DNA from: Pirellulales bacterium
GTDB taxonomy: Bacteria; Planctomycetota; Planctomycetia; Pirellulales; JAICIG01
Assembly: GCA_025927475.1 (NCBI GenBank)
Contig: JAICLL010000013.1
Span: 1-63,087, forward strand
Direction of reading: 5' to 3'
Length of the DNA stretch: 63,087 nt
The position numbers and the translations under genes were made by a program. How positions within the stretch are numbered: the first letter of the stretch is position 1; every line of letters starts with the position of its first letter. Below, piece by piece: positions 1 through 8,746 of the stretch. Under the pieces are notes generated by a model that saw only the letters and a list, made by a program, of their open reading frames with translations, ran no database searches and had not been told where the DNA came from.

Positions 1-11
1 CCGCCAAGCGG

Positions 12-29
12 CCCCCGGTTGGTCGGGGG
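12..29. terminator. GC-rich hairpin, possible terminator
   Basis: Arms CCCCCG (12-17) and CGGGGG (24-29) can pair around a six-base loop, followed by a short T-containing stretch. It may terminate a gene that ends just left of the window. There is no long T-run, so the assignment is weak. The remaining sequence up to the first gene at 368 contains a second small hairpin (ACGGGG near 53 with CCCCGT near 66-71) and no convincing gene. Confidence 0.25.
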
Positions 30-367
30 GTGTTTCACTGTGGCCGACTAGACGGGGCTATCCTCCCCGTTTGCCTTCGTTGGTTCACCGCGGGCTGACC
101 GCCCGAAACGGGCGCGCGCACAGCCGGCGGTGAACGCGAACCGGGGCGCTTCGTACATCTCTTTAGAAACCAACGTCAGCAACCACCGGGTAGGCCGGTG
201 GCATGGCAATATTCCGCGCCTAAGAGGAGCAAAAAGGTGCCGCGTGGCCTACGGCATGCCACCCACGACAATCGCACGTTTTGCGCAGCCCAGGCTCTGC
301 CCCAGGCACCGATCGAGTAGTGCGTTGCCCGAGCATTTTGTCCGGCGCCATGCTATATTCACCTACG

Positions 368-943
368 ATGTTGCGCGACGTTTCTTGGGAAAGGATGATT
401 CGAGCCGTGGAAAAGGTCCGCGACCGCCTGTTGCGCGCCGCCCGCGCCTTGGAAGCGGCCGGCGTGCCGTATGCCGTGGTCGGCGGCAATGCCGTCGCCG
501 CTTGGGTATCGCGCGTCGATGAATCGGCCGTGCGCAACACCCGCGATGTCGATATTCTGTTGGCGCGGACCGACCTTCAGCGCGCCACGGCCGCTCTGGC
601 CGCGGCGGGCTTTGTCTATCGCCATGTCAAGAGCATCGATATGTTTCTCGACGGGCCGGAGGCCAAGGCCCGCGACGCCGTGCATATCGTCTTCGCCGGC
701 GAGAAGGTCCGCGGCGACTCGCTTTTCGCGGCGCCGGAAATCACCGAAAGCGAGCCGGGCGATCAGTTCATGGTGGTGAAACTTGAGGCACTGGTGCGCA
801 TGAAGCTCACCTCGTATCGTGATCGAGACCGCACTCACCTGCGCGACCTGATCGACGTCGAACTGATTGACCGCTCTTGGGTTGCTCGGCTCCCCGCCGA
901 ACTGGCGTCGCGCCTGCAATACCTGCTTGACAATCCGGAGTAG
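368..943 (+). CDS. nucleotidyltransferase-fold protein (MNT/AbiEii-like)
   Basis: About 191 residues. The N-terminal third has the GGNAVAAW motif, followed by RNTRDVDILL, whose D-x-D is the metal-binding pair of polymerase-beta-type nucleotidyltransferases (MNT/AbiEii relatives). A conserved KLEALVRMKL segment and a basic RDRTHLRDL region follow. Known relatives act as minimal nucleotidyltransferases or antitoxin/toxin components, but no partner toxin or HEPN gene is adjacent, so the substrate is unknown. In-frame ATGs occur at 350, 368 and 395. I chose 368 because the protein-like sequence (MLRDVSWERM) begins there and homologues as I remember them start at this point; this is uncertain. The stop codon is followed within a few bases by the next gene. 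Confidence 0.7.
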   Translation: MLRDVSWERMIRAVEKVRDRLLRAARALEAAGVPYAVVGGNAVAAWVSRVDESAVRNTRDVDILLARTDLQRATAALAAAGFVYRHVKSIDMFLDGPEAKARDAVHIVFAGEKVRGDSLFAAPEITESEPGDQFMVVKLEALVRMKLTSYRDRDRTHLRDLIDVELIDRSWVARLPAELASRLQYLLDNPE

Positions 944-948
944 TGCCA

Positions 949-1203
949 ATGGCGTCCGATGATGTTGTAAAGCCCGCACCGCAATTGCGCCCGACGACGC
1001 GCGGCGCTTGCGCCAGCGGCATTCTTGCGGCACCGTTGCAGGCTGGCTTCCAGCGCACCTGCCCGGCCTGCGGCAAGCGGTTCGCGTTGAAATTCCAGCA
1101 ATCGCGGCCGCATCCAGTCGTAGGGCGGGTGACCATTTACCGCTGCCGCGCCTGCGGCCACGAAGTGGAGTATGCCCAAGATCGGCCAGCCGGTACGGTT
1201 TGA
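949..1203 (+). CDS. small zinc-ribbon protein
   Basis: About 84 residues with two cysteine pairs, CPACGK and CRACGH, roughly 30 residues apart. This is a typical zinc-ribbon layout, with an aromatic/basic stretch between the pairs. The first ~30 residues are low in structure and may be a linker. The start could instead be a GTG at 943 that overlaps the TAG of the upstream nucleotidyltransferase gene. Either way the two genes are almost certainly co-transcribed, and the membrane-protein gene follows directly after this stop. The function is unknown; nucleic-acid or protein binding would fit a zinc ribbon. Confidence 0.55.
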   Translation: MASDDVVKPAPQLRPTTRGACASGILAAPLQAGFQRTCPACGKRFALKFQQSRPHPVVGRVTIYRCRACGHEVEYAQDRPAGTV

Positions 1204-1692
1204 ATGCCCGACATGGACCATGCCGCCGACACAACAGAACCGGCCGCCGCAGACGACGGACGTAAGATGCCCCGTCGGCTAAAGCTCTTAGTCGCCTCTA
1301 TTCTCCACCTGCTGGTTCTGACGTCGGTGGCCGCTGTCGTTCTGGCGCTGAAGCGTGCCACAAGAGCGGATGCTGCCGGTTCTCCGACCGGCTGGCAGTC
1401 GGCGGCAGACGAGGTACTGATGATTGTCGCATTTGTCATCAACGCCGTTTGCGCGGCATGGGCGGCGTTGGCCGTCGGGCCGGTCCGGATGCGCGTGGGC
1501 CTGGTGCTGCTGGTGGCTGCGCTGCTTGGCGCCACCTTGGCCTTTTCCGGAACGGGGGAATCATTGTTCTGGTGGCACGCCCCGGCGTTTGCCGTGTTCC
1601 TGGCTCTGCCCAGCGCCATCATCATTGCGTCGTTACTGGTGGTCCGCTCGTGTGGCTATCGGTTGGTTGCCCGCACCAAGGCGGCGAGTTAA
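1204..1692 (+). CDS. four-helix membrane protein, unknown function
   Basis: 162 residues. After a hydrophilic ~25-residue cytoplasmic-looking start with MPRRLK, four hydrophobic segments follow, at roughly residues 29-49, 70-90, 96-112 and 122-148. The start is immediately after the stop of the zinc-ribbon gene, which suggests one transcript. I recognise no family motif. The C-terminus ends in a short basic tail. A second ATG four codons in could also be used. Confidence 0.55.
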   Translation: MPDMDHAADTTEPAAADDGRKMPRRLKLLVASILHLLVLTSVAAVVLALKRATRADAAGSPTGWQSAADEVLMIVAFVINAVCAAWAALAVGPVRMRVGLVLLVAALLGATLAFSGTGESLFWWHAPAFAVFLALPSAIIIASLLVVRSCGYRLVARTKAAS

Positions 1693-1967
1693 GCCGCTCA
1701 CGGCCCACCGGCCACGGATATGCCATGCTGGCTGGCCCGGCGAACGATCGCTCTTACCGCGGCTCGCTTGACGTCGTTATTGACCGGGATCTTCGTTTCG
1801 CCGCCGCTTGCCACGGCGCACATCACGGGGTTCCTCTTTACGATTGGGCTGCCCGCGGCGCAGTCAAAAAGTTATCATGGCGGCCCGGCGCGGCAAGCAG
1901 TGCGTGACCCTGGCGTGACAAAGGGCAAAAAAGCGGCATCTCCGTAACCCGTACCACGCAAAATACC

Positions 1968-3233
1968 ATGACCGACGCCACTGGCCACCACGCCCCCGAA
2001 GCAATCGCCGATGTGGTGCATACCGGCTGCGCGATTGTTGGCGGCGGGCCGGCGGGCATGGTGCTGGCACTGTTGCTCGCCCGGCAAGGCATCGACACCA
2101 CGCTGCTGGAGGCTCATCACGATTTTGATCGCGATTTCCGCGGCGATACGGTGCATCCCTCGACGCTGGAGGTTCTCGACCAGATCGGCCTGGCGCAGCG
2201 CGTGCTCGCCTTGCCCCACGGCAAGGTCCGCTCGCTGGAACTGATCACGCCGGAGCGAACGGTGACCATTGCCAACCTGAGCCGGCTCAAGACGCCGTTT
2301 CCGTTTGTCACGATGCTGCCGCAAGTGCATCTGTTGAACTTGCTGGCCGAGGAAGCTCAGAAGTTTCCGAACTTCCACTTGGTGCTGGGGGCCAACGTGC
2401 AGCGGCTGTTGAACGACGGCGGCCGCGTCTGCGGGGTGCAATATCGCGGCGCCGACAGCGCCTGGCACGAGGTGCGCGCGCCGCTCACCGTGGCGGCCGA
2501 CGGGCGGTTTTCGAAGCTGCGCAGCCTGGTGGGCCTCACGCCCCAGGCCACCGCGCCGCCCATGGACGTGGTCTGGTTTCGGCTGCCGCGTCGGCCCGGC
2601 GATCCCGAAGACCGCGGCGCAATCTACGTCAAGGGCGGGCATTTTGCCGCCGTGCTCGACCGGGCCGACGATTGGCAGATCGGCTTCGCGATTCTCAAAG
2701 GAAGTTTCCGCGAGTTGCGTCAGCAGTCGATCGAGGCGCTTCGCGCGGCCATGGCCGACGTGGTGCCGTGGATGGCCGATCGCGTCAATGGCCTGACCGA
2801 TTGGGCGCAGGTGTCGGTGCTTTCGGTCGAGTCGAGCCGGCTGGCCAAGTGGCACGTGCCCGGCTTGCTGTTCATCGGCGACGCGGCGCACGTAATGTCG
2901 CCGGTGGGCGGCGTGGGCATCAACTGCGCCATTCAAGACGCGGTCGAAGCGGCCAACGTGCTGCGGCTGCCGCTGAAAAGCCACAGGATCACCGACGACG
3001 ACCTGGCGGCCATCCAGCGGCGTCGCGAGCCGGCCATTCGCATCGTGCAACGCATTCAGGCCTACTTGCAGCGAAGAATTGCGGCGCCCGCGCTGCGGCC
3101 GGGCACGTCGTTCCGTCCGCCGCTGCTATTGCAAATCGGGCAATACATTCCCGTTCTAAGAAACCTGCCTGCCAAGATGCTGGCGTTTGGTCCGCGGCGC
3201 GTACGAATTGAACACCCGAAGCCAAGCGAATAG
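1968..3233 (+). CDS. FAD-dependent monooxygenase (PHBH/UbiH-like)
   Basis: 421 residues. The N-terminal Rossmann motif VGGGPAGMVLALLLARQG binds the ADP part of FAD. A central ADGRFSKLR segment matches the DG motif, and GLLFIGDAAHVMSPVGGVG is the GD motif that contacts the riboflavin ribityl and pyrophosphate. These three motifs define the class A aromatic hydroxylase superfamily (p-hydroxybenzoate hydroxylase, UbiH, geranylgeranyl reductase relatives). The protein is expected to use NAD(P)H and O2 to hydroxylate an organic substrate; the substrate cannot be read from sequence. The C-terminal ~50 residues are basic and may associate with membrane. It is a single gene, with 275 bases of non-coding sequence upstream. 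Confidence 0.85.
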   Translation: MTDATGHHAPEAIADVVHTGCAIVGGGPAGMVLALLLARQGIDTTLLEAHHDFDRDFRGDTVHPSTLEVLDQIGLAQRVLALPHGKVRSLELITPERTVTIANLSRLKTPFPFVTMLPQVHLLNLLAEEAQKFPNFHLVLGANVQRLLNDGGRVCGVQYRGADSAWHEVRAPLTVAADGRFSKLRSLVGLTPQATAPPMDVVWFRLPRRPGDPEDRGAIYVKGGHFAAVLDRADDWQIGFAILKGSFRELRQQSIEALRAAMADVVPWMADRVNGLTDWAQVSVLSVESSRLAKWHVPGLLFIGDAAHVMSPVGGVGINCAIQDAVEAANVLRLPLKSHRITDDDLAAIQRRREPAIRIVQRIQAYLQRRIAAPALRPGTSFRPPLLLQIGQYIPVLRNLPAKMLAFGPRRVRIEHPKPSE

Positions 3234-3390
3234 ACCAACCGAACGAAAGATGTGTTTGGAACAAAAGGCAACGAAGGGAACGAAGAAAGAAATCATGATG
3301 CGCTTTGCTCAGCCGCCCTGTACCGCTTCGTTCCCGCCGTGATTCTCAAACTTACTCTTTGCTTCCTTCGTTTCCTTCTGTTCAAAATCT

Positions 3391-4758
3391 TTATGCGATG
3401 CCCGGAATCCAATCAGTGCCGGCCAGCGGCAGCTTGGCCATGGCGGCGGCTTCGATGGTCAGGGCCACCAGGTCTTCTCGCTCTAGGTGATGCACGTTCG
3501 ACTTGCCACAGGCACGGGCCAGCGTGGTCAGCTCCAGCGTCAGCACGTTCAGATAGTTCCGCAGCCGCCGCGCCCCGTCTTCGGGCGTGAGCCGCGTTTC
3601 CAGCAGCGGGTCTTGCGTGGTGATGCCCACAGGGCACTGCCCCGTGTGGCAGTGATGGCAGAAGCCCGGCGCCGTGCCCAGCCGATGATAATCCCCGGTG
3701 GCGTCGATGCGCCGGTCGTCTTGCAGGTAATAATCGGCGTTGCAACCCAGCGCCATCAGCACTCCTTGGCCCAGCGCGACGGCGTCGGCGCCCATGGCCA
3801 GCGCCTTGGCGACGTCGGCCCCGGTGCGAATGCCGCCGGAAATGACCAACTGCACTTCGCCGACCAGTTTCATTTCTTCCAGGGCTTCGACGGCCTGCCG
3901 CAAAGCCGCCAGCGTGGGAATGCCGGCGTGCTCGATGAACACCTGCTGCGTGGCGGCCGTGCCTCCCTGCATGCCGTCGATCACCACCACGTCGGCGCCC
4001 GATTTGACCGCCAGCTTGACGTCGTTGCGCACCCGCGAGGCGCCCATCTTTACGTAGACAGGCACTTGCCAATCGGTAATCTCGCGCAGCTCGAGGATTT
4101 TGATCGCCAGATCATCGGGGCCGGTCCAGTCGGGATGCCGGCAAGCCGAACGCTGGTCGATGCCCGGCGGCAACGTGCGCATTTCGGCCACCCGCTGGCT
4201 GATCTTCTGTCCCAGCAGCATGCCGCCCCCGCCCGGTTTGGCGCCCTGGCCGATGACCAGCTCAATTGCGTCGGCCTGGCGCAGGTCGTCGGGATTGAAA
4301 CCGTAGCGCGAGGGCAAGCATTGGTAAACGAGCGTCTTCGACGCTTGCCGTTCTTCGGGCGTCATGCCGCCGTCGCCCGTGGTGGTCGATGTGCCGACCG
4401 CGGTAGCGGCGCGGCCGATAGCCTCTTTTGAATGGGCCGAAAGCGCGCCAAAGCTCATGCCGGCGATGGTGATGGGAATGTCCAGTTCGACCGGTTTTTT
4501 GGCGTGCCGCGTGCCGAGCACGGTTTTGGTGAGGCAGCGCTCGCGATACCCTTCCAGCGGATAGCGCGAGAGCGACGCGGTGAGAAACACCAGGTCGTCG
4601 AACGTCGGCAATGACCGCTTGGCGCCTAGCCCACGGATTTCGTACAGCCCATGCTCGGCGGCATGCTGGATGTACGCCAGGGCGTGGCGGTTGAAGGAGT
4701 GGCTTTCTTCGAGAGTAGGATGGCTGTCTTCGATCGTCATTCCCGGATCCAGCGTCAT
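3391..4758 (-). CDS. FMN-binding glutamate-synthase-like protein (GltB2 type)
   Basis: 455 residues. It corresponds to the FMN-barrel domain of the glutamate synthase large subunit without the N-terminal amidotransferase domain. Visible motifs are ITIAGMSFGALS near the start of the barrel, TTTGDGGMTPEE, GQGAKPGGGGMLLG, DVVVIDGMQGGTAATQ, and ISGGIRTGADVAKALAMGAD, the phosphate-binding part. Near the C-terminus, CHHCHTGQCPVGITTQDP provides the three cysteines of a [3Fe-4S] cluster. It may oxidise or reduce an amino or carbonyl substrate using FMN and Fe-S. Ammonia-dependent glutamate synthesis is possible, but the lack of a glutaminase domain makes this unproven. The ATG at 4758 overlaps the TGA of the upstream gene (ATGA), which indicates translational coupling. 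Confidence 0.85.
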   Translation of the reverse strand: MTLDPGMTIEDSHPTLEESHSFNRHALAYIQHAAEHGLYEIRGLGAKRSLPTFDDLVFLTASLSRYPLEGYRERCLTKTVLGTRHAKKPVELDIPITIAGMSFGALSAHSKEAIGRAATAVGTSTTTGDGGMTPEERQASKTLVYQCLPSRYGFNPDDLRQADAIELVIGQGAKPGGGGMLLGQKISQRVAEMRTLPPGIDQRSACRHPDWTGPDDLAIKILELREITDWQVPVYVKMGASRVRNDVKLAVKSGADVVVIDGMQGGTAATQQVFIEHAGIPTLAALRQAVEALEEMKLVGEVQLVISGGIRTGADVAKALAMGADAVALGQGVLMALGCNADYYLQDDRRIDATGDYHRLGTAPGFCHHCHTGQCPVGITTQDPLLETRLTPEDGARRLRNYLNVLTLELTTLARACGKSNVHHLEREDLVALTIEAAAMAKLPLAGTDWIPGIA

Positions 4759-5285
4759 AGGACGACGACCCCTTCGGGGGCTTCTGGATCGCGGCGCTCC
4801 CACTCGCGACGCACTTCGCCCAGCCCGTAGGCACACAACTCAAACTCGTGACTGAGGCGCTCGAGCACTTCGTTTTCGTGCGTGTCGTCGGTGGGAATGG
4901 TGCTGGCAATGTGATAGGCGCGTTTGCCCTGCTCGCAGTAGTCGACAAAATAATCGAGCCGCGATTGGTCTTTCAGCCGCCGCAGTGTTTCCGGATAGAC
5001 GCCCGTCCAGAACAAGGTGAAGTCGCCGATGTGCCGATGCACCTCGCGTCGGGGATTGCCAATTCTGGCTTCCGCCTCGATGAGCATTTGAGCCACCTCT
5101 TCCAGCCGCCGCCCGGCGGGATTGCGCACCGAGTAGATGGCGTCGCAGTGGACAAAGCGGGTCAGCAGCGCCGCGATATAGTCGATCAGCGGCGGATCGG
5201 CGACGCCGAGCCGGGCCTCGAAAGTGAACTCGGCCAGACCGGAAAAAAAGTGATAAAGCTGAGACTGCGAACGCCTTACGTCCAT
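4755..5285 (-). CDS. conserved hypothetical coupled to the FMN glutamate-synthase-like gene
   Basis: 176 residues, soluble, rich in aromatic and acidic residues, with no signal peptide or membrane segment. The start at 5285 is supported by an AGGAGG ribosome-binding site 6 bases upstream. I recognise no domain with certainty; predicted features are alpha-helical segments and conserved-looking GDFTLFWTGVYPE and FELCAYGLGEVR stretches. Its TGA overlaps the ATG of the downstream FMN/Fe-S enzyme, so the two are probably made together, and this protein may be an accessory or assembly factor. That role is inferred from context only. Confidence 0.65.
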   Translation of the reverse strand: MDVRRSQSQLYHFFSGLAEFTFEARLGVADPPLIDYIAALLTRFVHCDAIYSVRNPAGRRLEEVAQMLIEAEARIGNPRREVHRHIGDFTLFWTGVYPETLRRLKDQSRLDYFVDYCEQGKRAYHIASTIPTDDTHENEVLERLSHEFELCAYGLGEVRREWERRDPEAPEGVVVL

Positions 5286-5623
5286 CGTTGCCTCCTGGTT
5301 TGCCCGGCGGCGTGCTGCTCCGGCCACGCAGAGTGGGAGCGACGCCAGGCCGCCGCGCGGGCGGAACCGCAACCTTTGTGCCCTAAACCGACAGGAGGGT
5401 ACTGCTGTTATCATCATCGGCAGTATCCAGTGAAGTGTACGTGGTGGAGTTACCGATGGTCAAGTTCGGGATTTGGCGGGGTTTAGGGAAAATCACGGGG
5501 GAAGCGACCCACGAACAAGTGATGAATTCCCGAGGGCGGTAACACGAAAAGCAAGCAAACCACCCATAAGCGTTGTTAAAAGTACGCTTTTCGTGCGAAT
5601 TGACTTCAGGCAGTACAGATGCT
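5286..5623. other. non-coding stretch with a 10-bp inverted repeat
   Basis: No convincing gene. The only structure noticed is CACGAAAAGC (5543-5552) with its exact complement GCTTTTCGTG (5586-5595), separated by 33 bases. It lies downstream of the DUF1501 gene that ends at 5624 on the minus strand and may help end its transcript. The promoter of the coupled pair at 4755-5285 must lie in the right part of this stretch, but no clear -35/-10 is visible. Confidence 0.35.
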
Positions 5624-7099
5624 TCAGCCAAAAAGTTCTGCCAGCACACGACCGCCGTCGACCAGCGGCACGGGGCGCCCCTGGGCGTCGGCAACACGCG
5701 TTTCGGGGGCGATGCCCAGCGCGGAGAAGAGTGACGCGGCCAGATCTTCCGGGCATAAAGGATGGTCGATTGGGTGGGCGGCGTGTTTGTCGGAACGGCC
5801 ATAGACGATTCCTCCGCGGATGCCGCCGCCGGCCAGCACGGCGGGGAACAGCGTGCTCCAATGTCCGCGGCCCCAAGCGGCGGTGGCCTTGGGCGTGCGG
5901 CCCATTTCGCCCACGGCCACCACCAGCGTTTCGTCGAGCAGGCCGCGCTGGTCGAGATCGAACACCAGCGCGCTAAAGGCCTGATCGAGGCCGGGCAACA
6001 GATGCTTTTTCACGTCGTCGCTATGAATATGCGAGTCCCAGCCATAGCCATCGGGCGCGTCCCAGGCCACGGTGACAAATCTCGCGCCGGCTTCGATCAT
6101 GCGGCGGGCCATCAGCGTCGATTGCCCGAACAAGTGCCGGCCATAGCGATCGCGCAGCTCGGTTGGCTCGCTGCGCAGGTCGAGCGCGCGGCGCGTCGTC
6201 TCGGAGTTGACCAGCGCCAACGCCCGCTCTTGAAACCGCTGGTAGCTGGCCGGATAAATTGTGGGCGGTCCGGCGGCGTCAAGCCTTCGCCGGGCAAGAT
6301 CGAACTGCTCCAAGAGCGAACGTCGGCGATCGAGCCGGTCGAGCGTCAGCGTGGCATCGCTGGCCAGGCCCTTGATGCGAAAGTCGAGCTCGTCGTCGGT
6401 GCACGGGCGATAGAAGGGGTTGTCGCTGTCGTCTCGCTTGCGAATGTCGGTGGCCAAGGCGTCGTAGCCGCGGCCCAGCCAGCCGGCATATTGCCCGGGC
6501 CGGTCGAGCTTGGTGCTGTAGGTTTGCAAATGCCCGAGGCGGTTGGGCAGATACACATAGCTGGGAATAGTGCGAGGCGGACCGCCGGCGCGCTGGTCGA
6601 CATACTCGACGATCGAGCCGAGCGCCGGCCAGTCTTTGTCGGTGGCATTGAAGCCCCCGCCGATGGGAATATGCCAGGGATGTCCGGTCTGAATGTAGTG
6701 GCCCGCGGTGCTGTGGTCGTTGTACGCGTGCCCGAGCGTCCGCAGCACGCAGAAGCGATCAGAGATCTGCGCCATCCGCGGCAGGTGTTCGCAGATGAGC
6801 AGTTCGGGCGTGCGCGAGGCGATAGGGCGGAATGGCCCGCGGATGGCATCGGGGGCTTGTGGCTTAAGGTCGAACGTTTCGAGCTGGCTGGGGCCGCCAA
6901 ACAAATAAAGGAAGATGACCGACTTGGCTCTTGGTCGGGCGGCTGCCTGGCCGGCTTGTTGCTGCTGCGGCTGCCGCGTTTCGGCGGCGAGCAACTTGGG
7001 CAGCGAGAGGCCCAGCAGCCCTGCTCCCCCGACTTCAAGAAACTGGCGGCGCGAGAGCACGCCGCACACATGTGAACGAGGACCGAGAATCTTGAGCAT
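5624..7099 (-). CDS. DUF1501 domain protein, twin-arginine exported
   Basis: 491 residues. Near residues 16-38 there is a twin-arginine leader (SRRQFLEVGGAGLLGLSLP), so folded export by the Tat system is expected. The rest matches DUF1501, a planctomycete-rich family related to the alkaline phosphatase/sulfatase fold. Examples are VIFLYLFGGPSQLETFDLKP at the start of the mature part, the central WDSHIHSDDVKKHLLPGLD, and the late LVVAVGEMGRTPKATAAWGRGHW. The family is usually encoded beside DUF1549/DUF1553 cytochrome proteins and is thought to act on complex extracellular substrates; the reaction is not known. This copy has no such partner directly adjacent. Confidence 0.85.
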   Translation of the reverse strand: MLKILGPRSHVCGVLSRRQFLEVGGAGLLGLSLPKLLAAETRQPQQQQAGQAAARPRAKSVIFLYLFGGPSQLETFDLKPQAPDAIRGPFRPIASRTPELLICEHLPRMAQISDRFCVLRTLGHAYNDHSTAGHYIQTGHPWHIPIGGGFNATDKDWPALGSIVEYVDQRAGGPPRTIPSYVYLPNRLGHLQTYSTKLDRPGQYAGWLGRGYDALATDIRKRDDSDNPFYRPCTDDELDFRIKGLASDATLTLDRLDRRRSLLEQFDLARRRLDAAGPPTIYPASYQRFQERALALVNSETTRRALDLRSEPTELRDRYGRHLFGQSTLMARRMIEAGARFVTVAWDAPDGYGWDSHIHSDDVKKHLLPGLDQAFSALVFDLDQRGLLDETLVVAVGEMGRTPKATAAWGRGHWSTLFPAVLAGGGIRGGIVYGRSDKHAAHPIDHPLCPEDLAASLFSALGIAPETRVADAQGRPVPLVDGGRVLAELFG

Positions 7100-7722
7100 C
7101 TGCGCACCTCAGCGGCCCCTGGGTACACTGGCGAGGCGCCACAAGGGGTGGCGGCGCTCGCCAGAATCGAAGATGATTTTAGCGGATCGATCTTGAAACG
7201 CCAATCAACTTGCTGGCCGCGGCTCGGGGCGATCCGAAGGCTGGCACGACCAAGTTAGTGGCCGTCCGCATCAAATCACGCAGCATCTCGGCGCTTTTCA
7301 GGAAGATGCCCTTTGAGACGGCAGCCGTATTTTTCCACCAATCCCAACGAGCGTCGGCCGCGAATACGCTCGTGTCATGGCTGACGTCCAGATGCATGAA
7401 GCCTTCGTTCCTCGCCAAATCGAACAAACATGCCAGCCGCGATCTCCCAACGCGTGAGGTTGGTCCACTACGCTCCTTCTTGCACTGGGTCGCCAGTTGG
7501 CGCGGAATCCCATGGGTAGCGCTTCATAGTTTCGGATGGCTCATTTTATCGGCGCTGGTCATGAACTTTGGCGGCCTGACCTTGTTCGGTCGCAAATGGC
7601 TGAATGCCGCGCAATAACCATCCTGGGCGATCCAATCCTGAAGGGCGTCTCGAAGTTCTGTGATGACGAAGGTCCATTTTCTGGCGCGACCGATGGCTTT
7701 CCCGCTTCGCCGGTTCACGAGA
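7100..7722. other. 623-base stretch without a recognisable gene
   Basis: Short open frames exist on both strands here (for example about 83 codons on the minus strand at 7179-7427, and about 65 codons at 7524-7718 beginning with GTG). None shows a domain, a ribosome-binding site or clear codon bias. The base composition is less GC-rich than the flanking genes. It may be the decayed remains of a gene, but I could not match it to anything. Confidence 0.3.
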
Positions 7723-8268
7723 CTACTGCTCGTGGCCGGTTAGCATGCCGCGATCTTGATAGCCGGTGATGATCCAGCGGTCGCCCTGCTGGCGGAAATC
7801 AACCGTTAACCGCCGCAATACCATGCCGTCGCCGCTGGCGCGCCCCATGCCTCGGTAGGTGCCGCGGATTCGGCCTGTAAAGTCTGCCTGCGCCTTGGGC
7901 GGCGTGACGAAGCGATTGAGGTCGATCCGCAGATCGAAAAGCCGAACTTCACTGATTTGGGCCTGCGGCACCGTATTGCGGACTTCCGAACGAAGCGCCA
8001 GCGCGTCGGCATCGATCCAGGCCAGCACTCCTTCCACGTCGTTGGCCTCCAGCGCCTGGGACACGCCTTCCAGCGTGGCTTCAATCTGCTCGCGGTCGGT
8101 GACCACCATCCGCTCGATGAAAACACCGCCGAGCATCAGCGCCAACACGCCGCCCATCGCCAGCATCAGCATCGTGCGGCCCGATTTGACCAGGGCGACC
8201 GCCAGCAACACCTCGATCAGCACGCCCGAGGCGATCAGCAACGTCGGGTCTTCGAAGAGCCAGCTCAC
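7723..8268 (-). CDS. membrane-anchored hypothetical with NTF2/SnoaL-like soluble domain
   Basis: 181 residues. Two hydrophobic segments occupy residues ~8-28 and ~32-50. A ~120-residue soluble domain begins at about VVTDREQIEATLEGVSQALE and ends with RRLTVDFRQQGDRWIITGYQ. The alternating helix then beta-strand pattern ending in a W-containing strand resembles NTF2/SnoaL-like domains; this is a fold-level guess only. The ATG overlaps the stop of the upstream gene by 4 bases (ATGA), so the two small membrane proteins form a coupled pair. Confidence 0.55.
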   Translation of the reverse strand: MSWLFEDPTLLIASGVLIEVLLAVALVKSGRTMLMLAMGGVLALMLGGVFIERMVVTDREQIEATLEGVSQALEANDVEGVLAWIDADALALRSEVRNTVPQAQISEVRLFDLRIDLNRFVTPPKAQADFTGRIRGTYRGMGRASGDGMVLRRLTVDFRQQGDRWIITGYQDRGMLTGHEQ

Positions 8269-8654
8269 GAGACGGCCTCGCCGTGGGGTGAAGATCGAGC
8301 ACCCAACGCGCCACCTGCCTGCCGGCCTCGGCGTGACACGACAAACCGCATGGCCAGCGAGCTGACCAGCACCACCGCGGCGATGAAGAAAATCAGCGGA
8401 CGGAGCGTTGGCCGGTGCGCGGCCTGCCAGCGGGGCATCTCGGCATCGGCCGTTGGCTCGGCGCGGGCGGCGCGCTGGGCAATGTTTTGAGCCGCTTTTG
8501 CCCGTGATTCTGACATCCGCTCCAGCCGCTGCTGCCGCTGGGCGAACTTGGGCTCGATCAAGGCCAACATGATCAGGGCCGTGCTGCCAAACAGCATTAG
8601 CCAGAACATGGGCGAGTCGGTGGTGGCCGGCGGAGGTGAAGCAGGCTCGGGCAT
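8265..8654 (-). CDS. small two-helix membrane protein
   Basis: 129 residues. Proline-rich start, a hydrophobic helix at about residues 15-33 (SPMFWLMLFGSTALIMLALI), a basic/alanine-rich helical cytoplasmic part, then a second helix at ~87-104. The C-terminal tail is basic. No known motif is seen. Its TGA overlaps the ATG of the next gene, which also carries membrane segments, so the two products may interact. Confidence 0.5.
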   Translation of the reverse strand: MPEPASPPPATTDSPMFWLMLFGSTALIMLALIEPKFAQRQQRLERMSESRAKAAQNIAQRAARAEPTADAEMPRWQAAHRPTLRPLIFFIAAVVLVSSLAMRFVVSRRGRQAGGALGARSSPHGEAVS

Positions 8655-8746
8655 GCCTTTATCTTGCGCCGGCGGCGGCGATCAGGTCAATCGCCCGAGC
8701 GTCATGTAAGCCCTGGACTACCCTCGTTTCGCCATTCAAGGCCGGT

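Noticed and set aside
130-522. 130-codon open frame near the left end
   Set aside because: Arg/Pro-rich, overlaps the nucleotidyltransferase gene in another frame, no motif.
368-1203. Toxin-antitoxin pair made of the nucleotidyltransferase and the zinc-ribbon protein
   Set aside because: Neither neighbour matches a HEPN or AbiE toxin or antitoxin. The order and sizes do not fit a known pair.
3487-4431. 314-codon open frame opposite the FMN glutamate-synthase-like gene
   Set aside because: Antisense shadow; the real gene is supported by Fe-S cysteines and FMN motifs.
5762-7075. 437-codon open frame on the plus strand opposite the first DUF1501 gene
   Set aside because: Shadow of the opposite strand, no motif, no ribosome-binding site.
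7179-7718. Short minus-strand frames between DUF1501 and a membrane protein gene
   Set aside because: Start only with TTG or GTG, no ribosome-binding site, no family. Could be a decayed gene but evidence is too weak to call.
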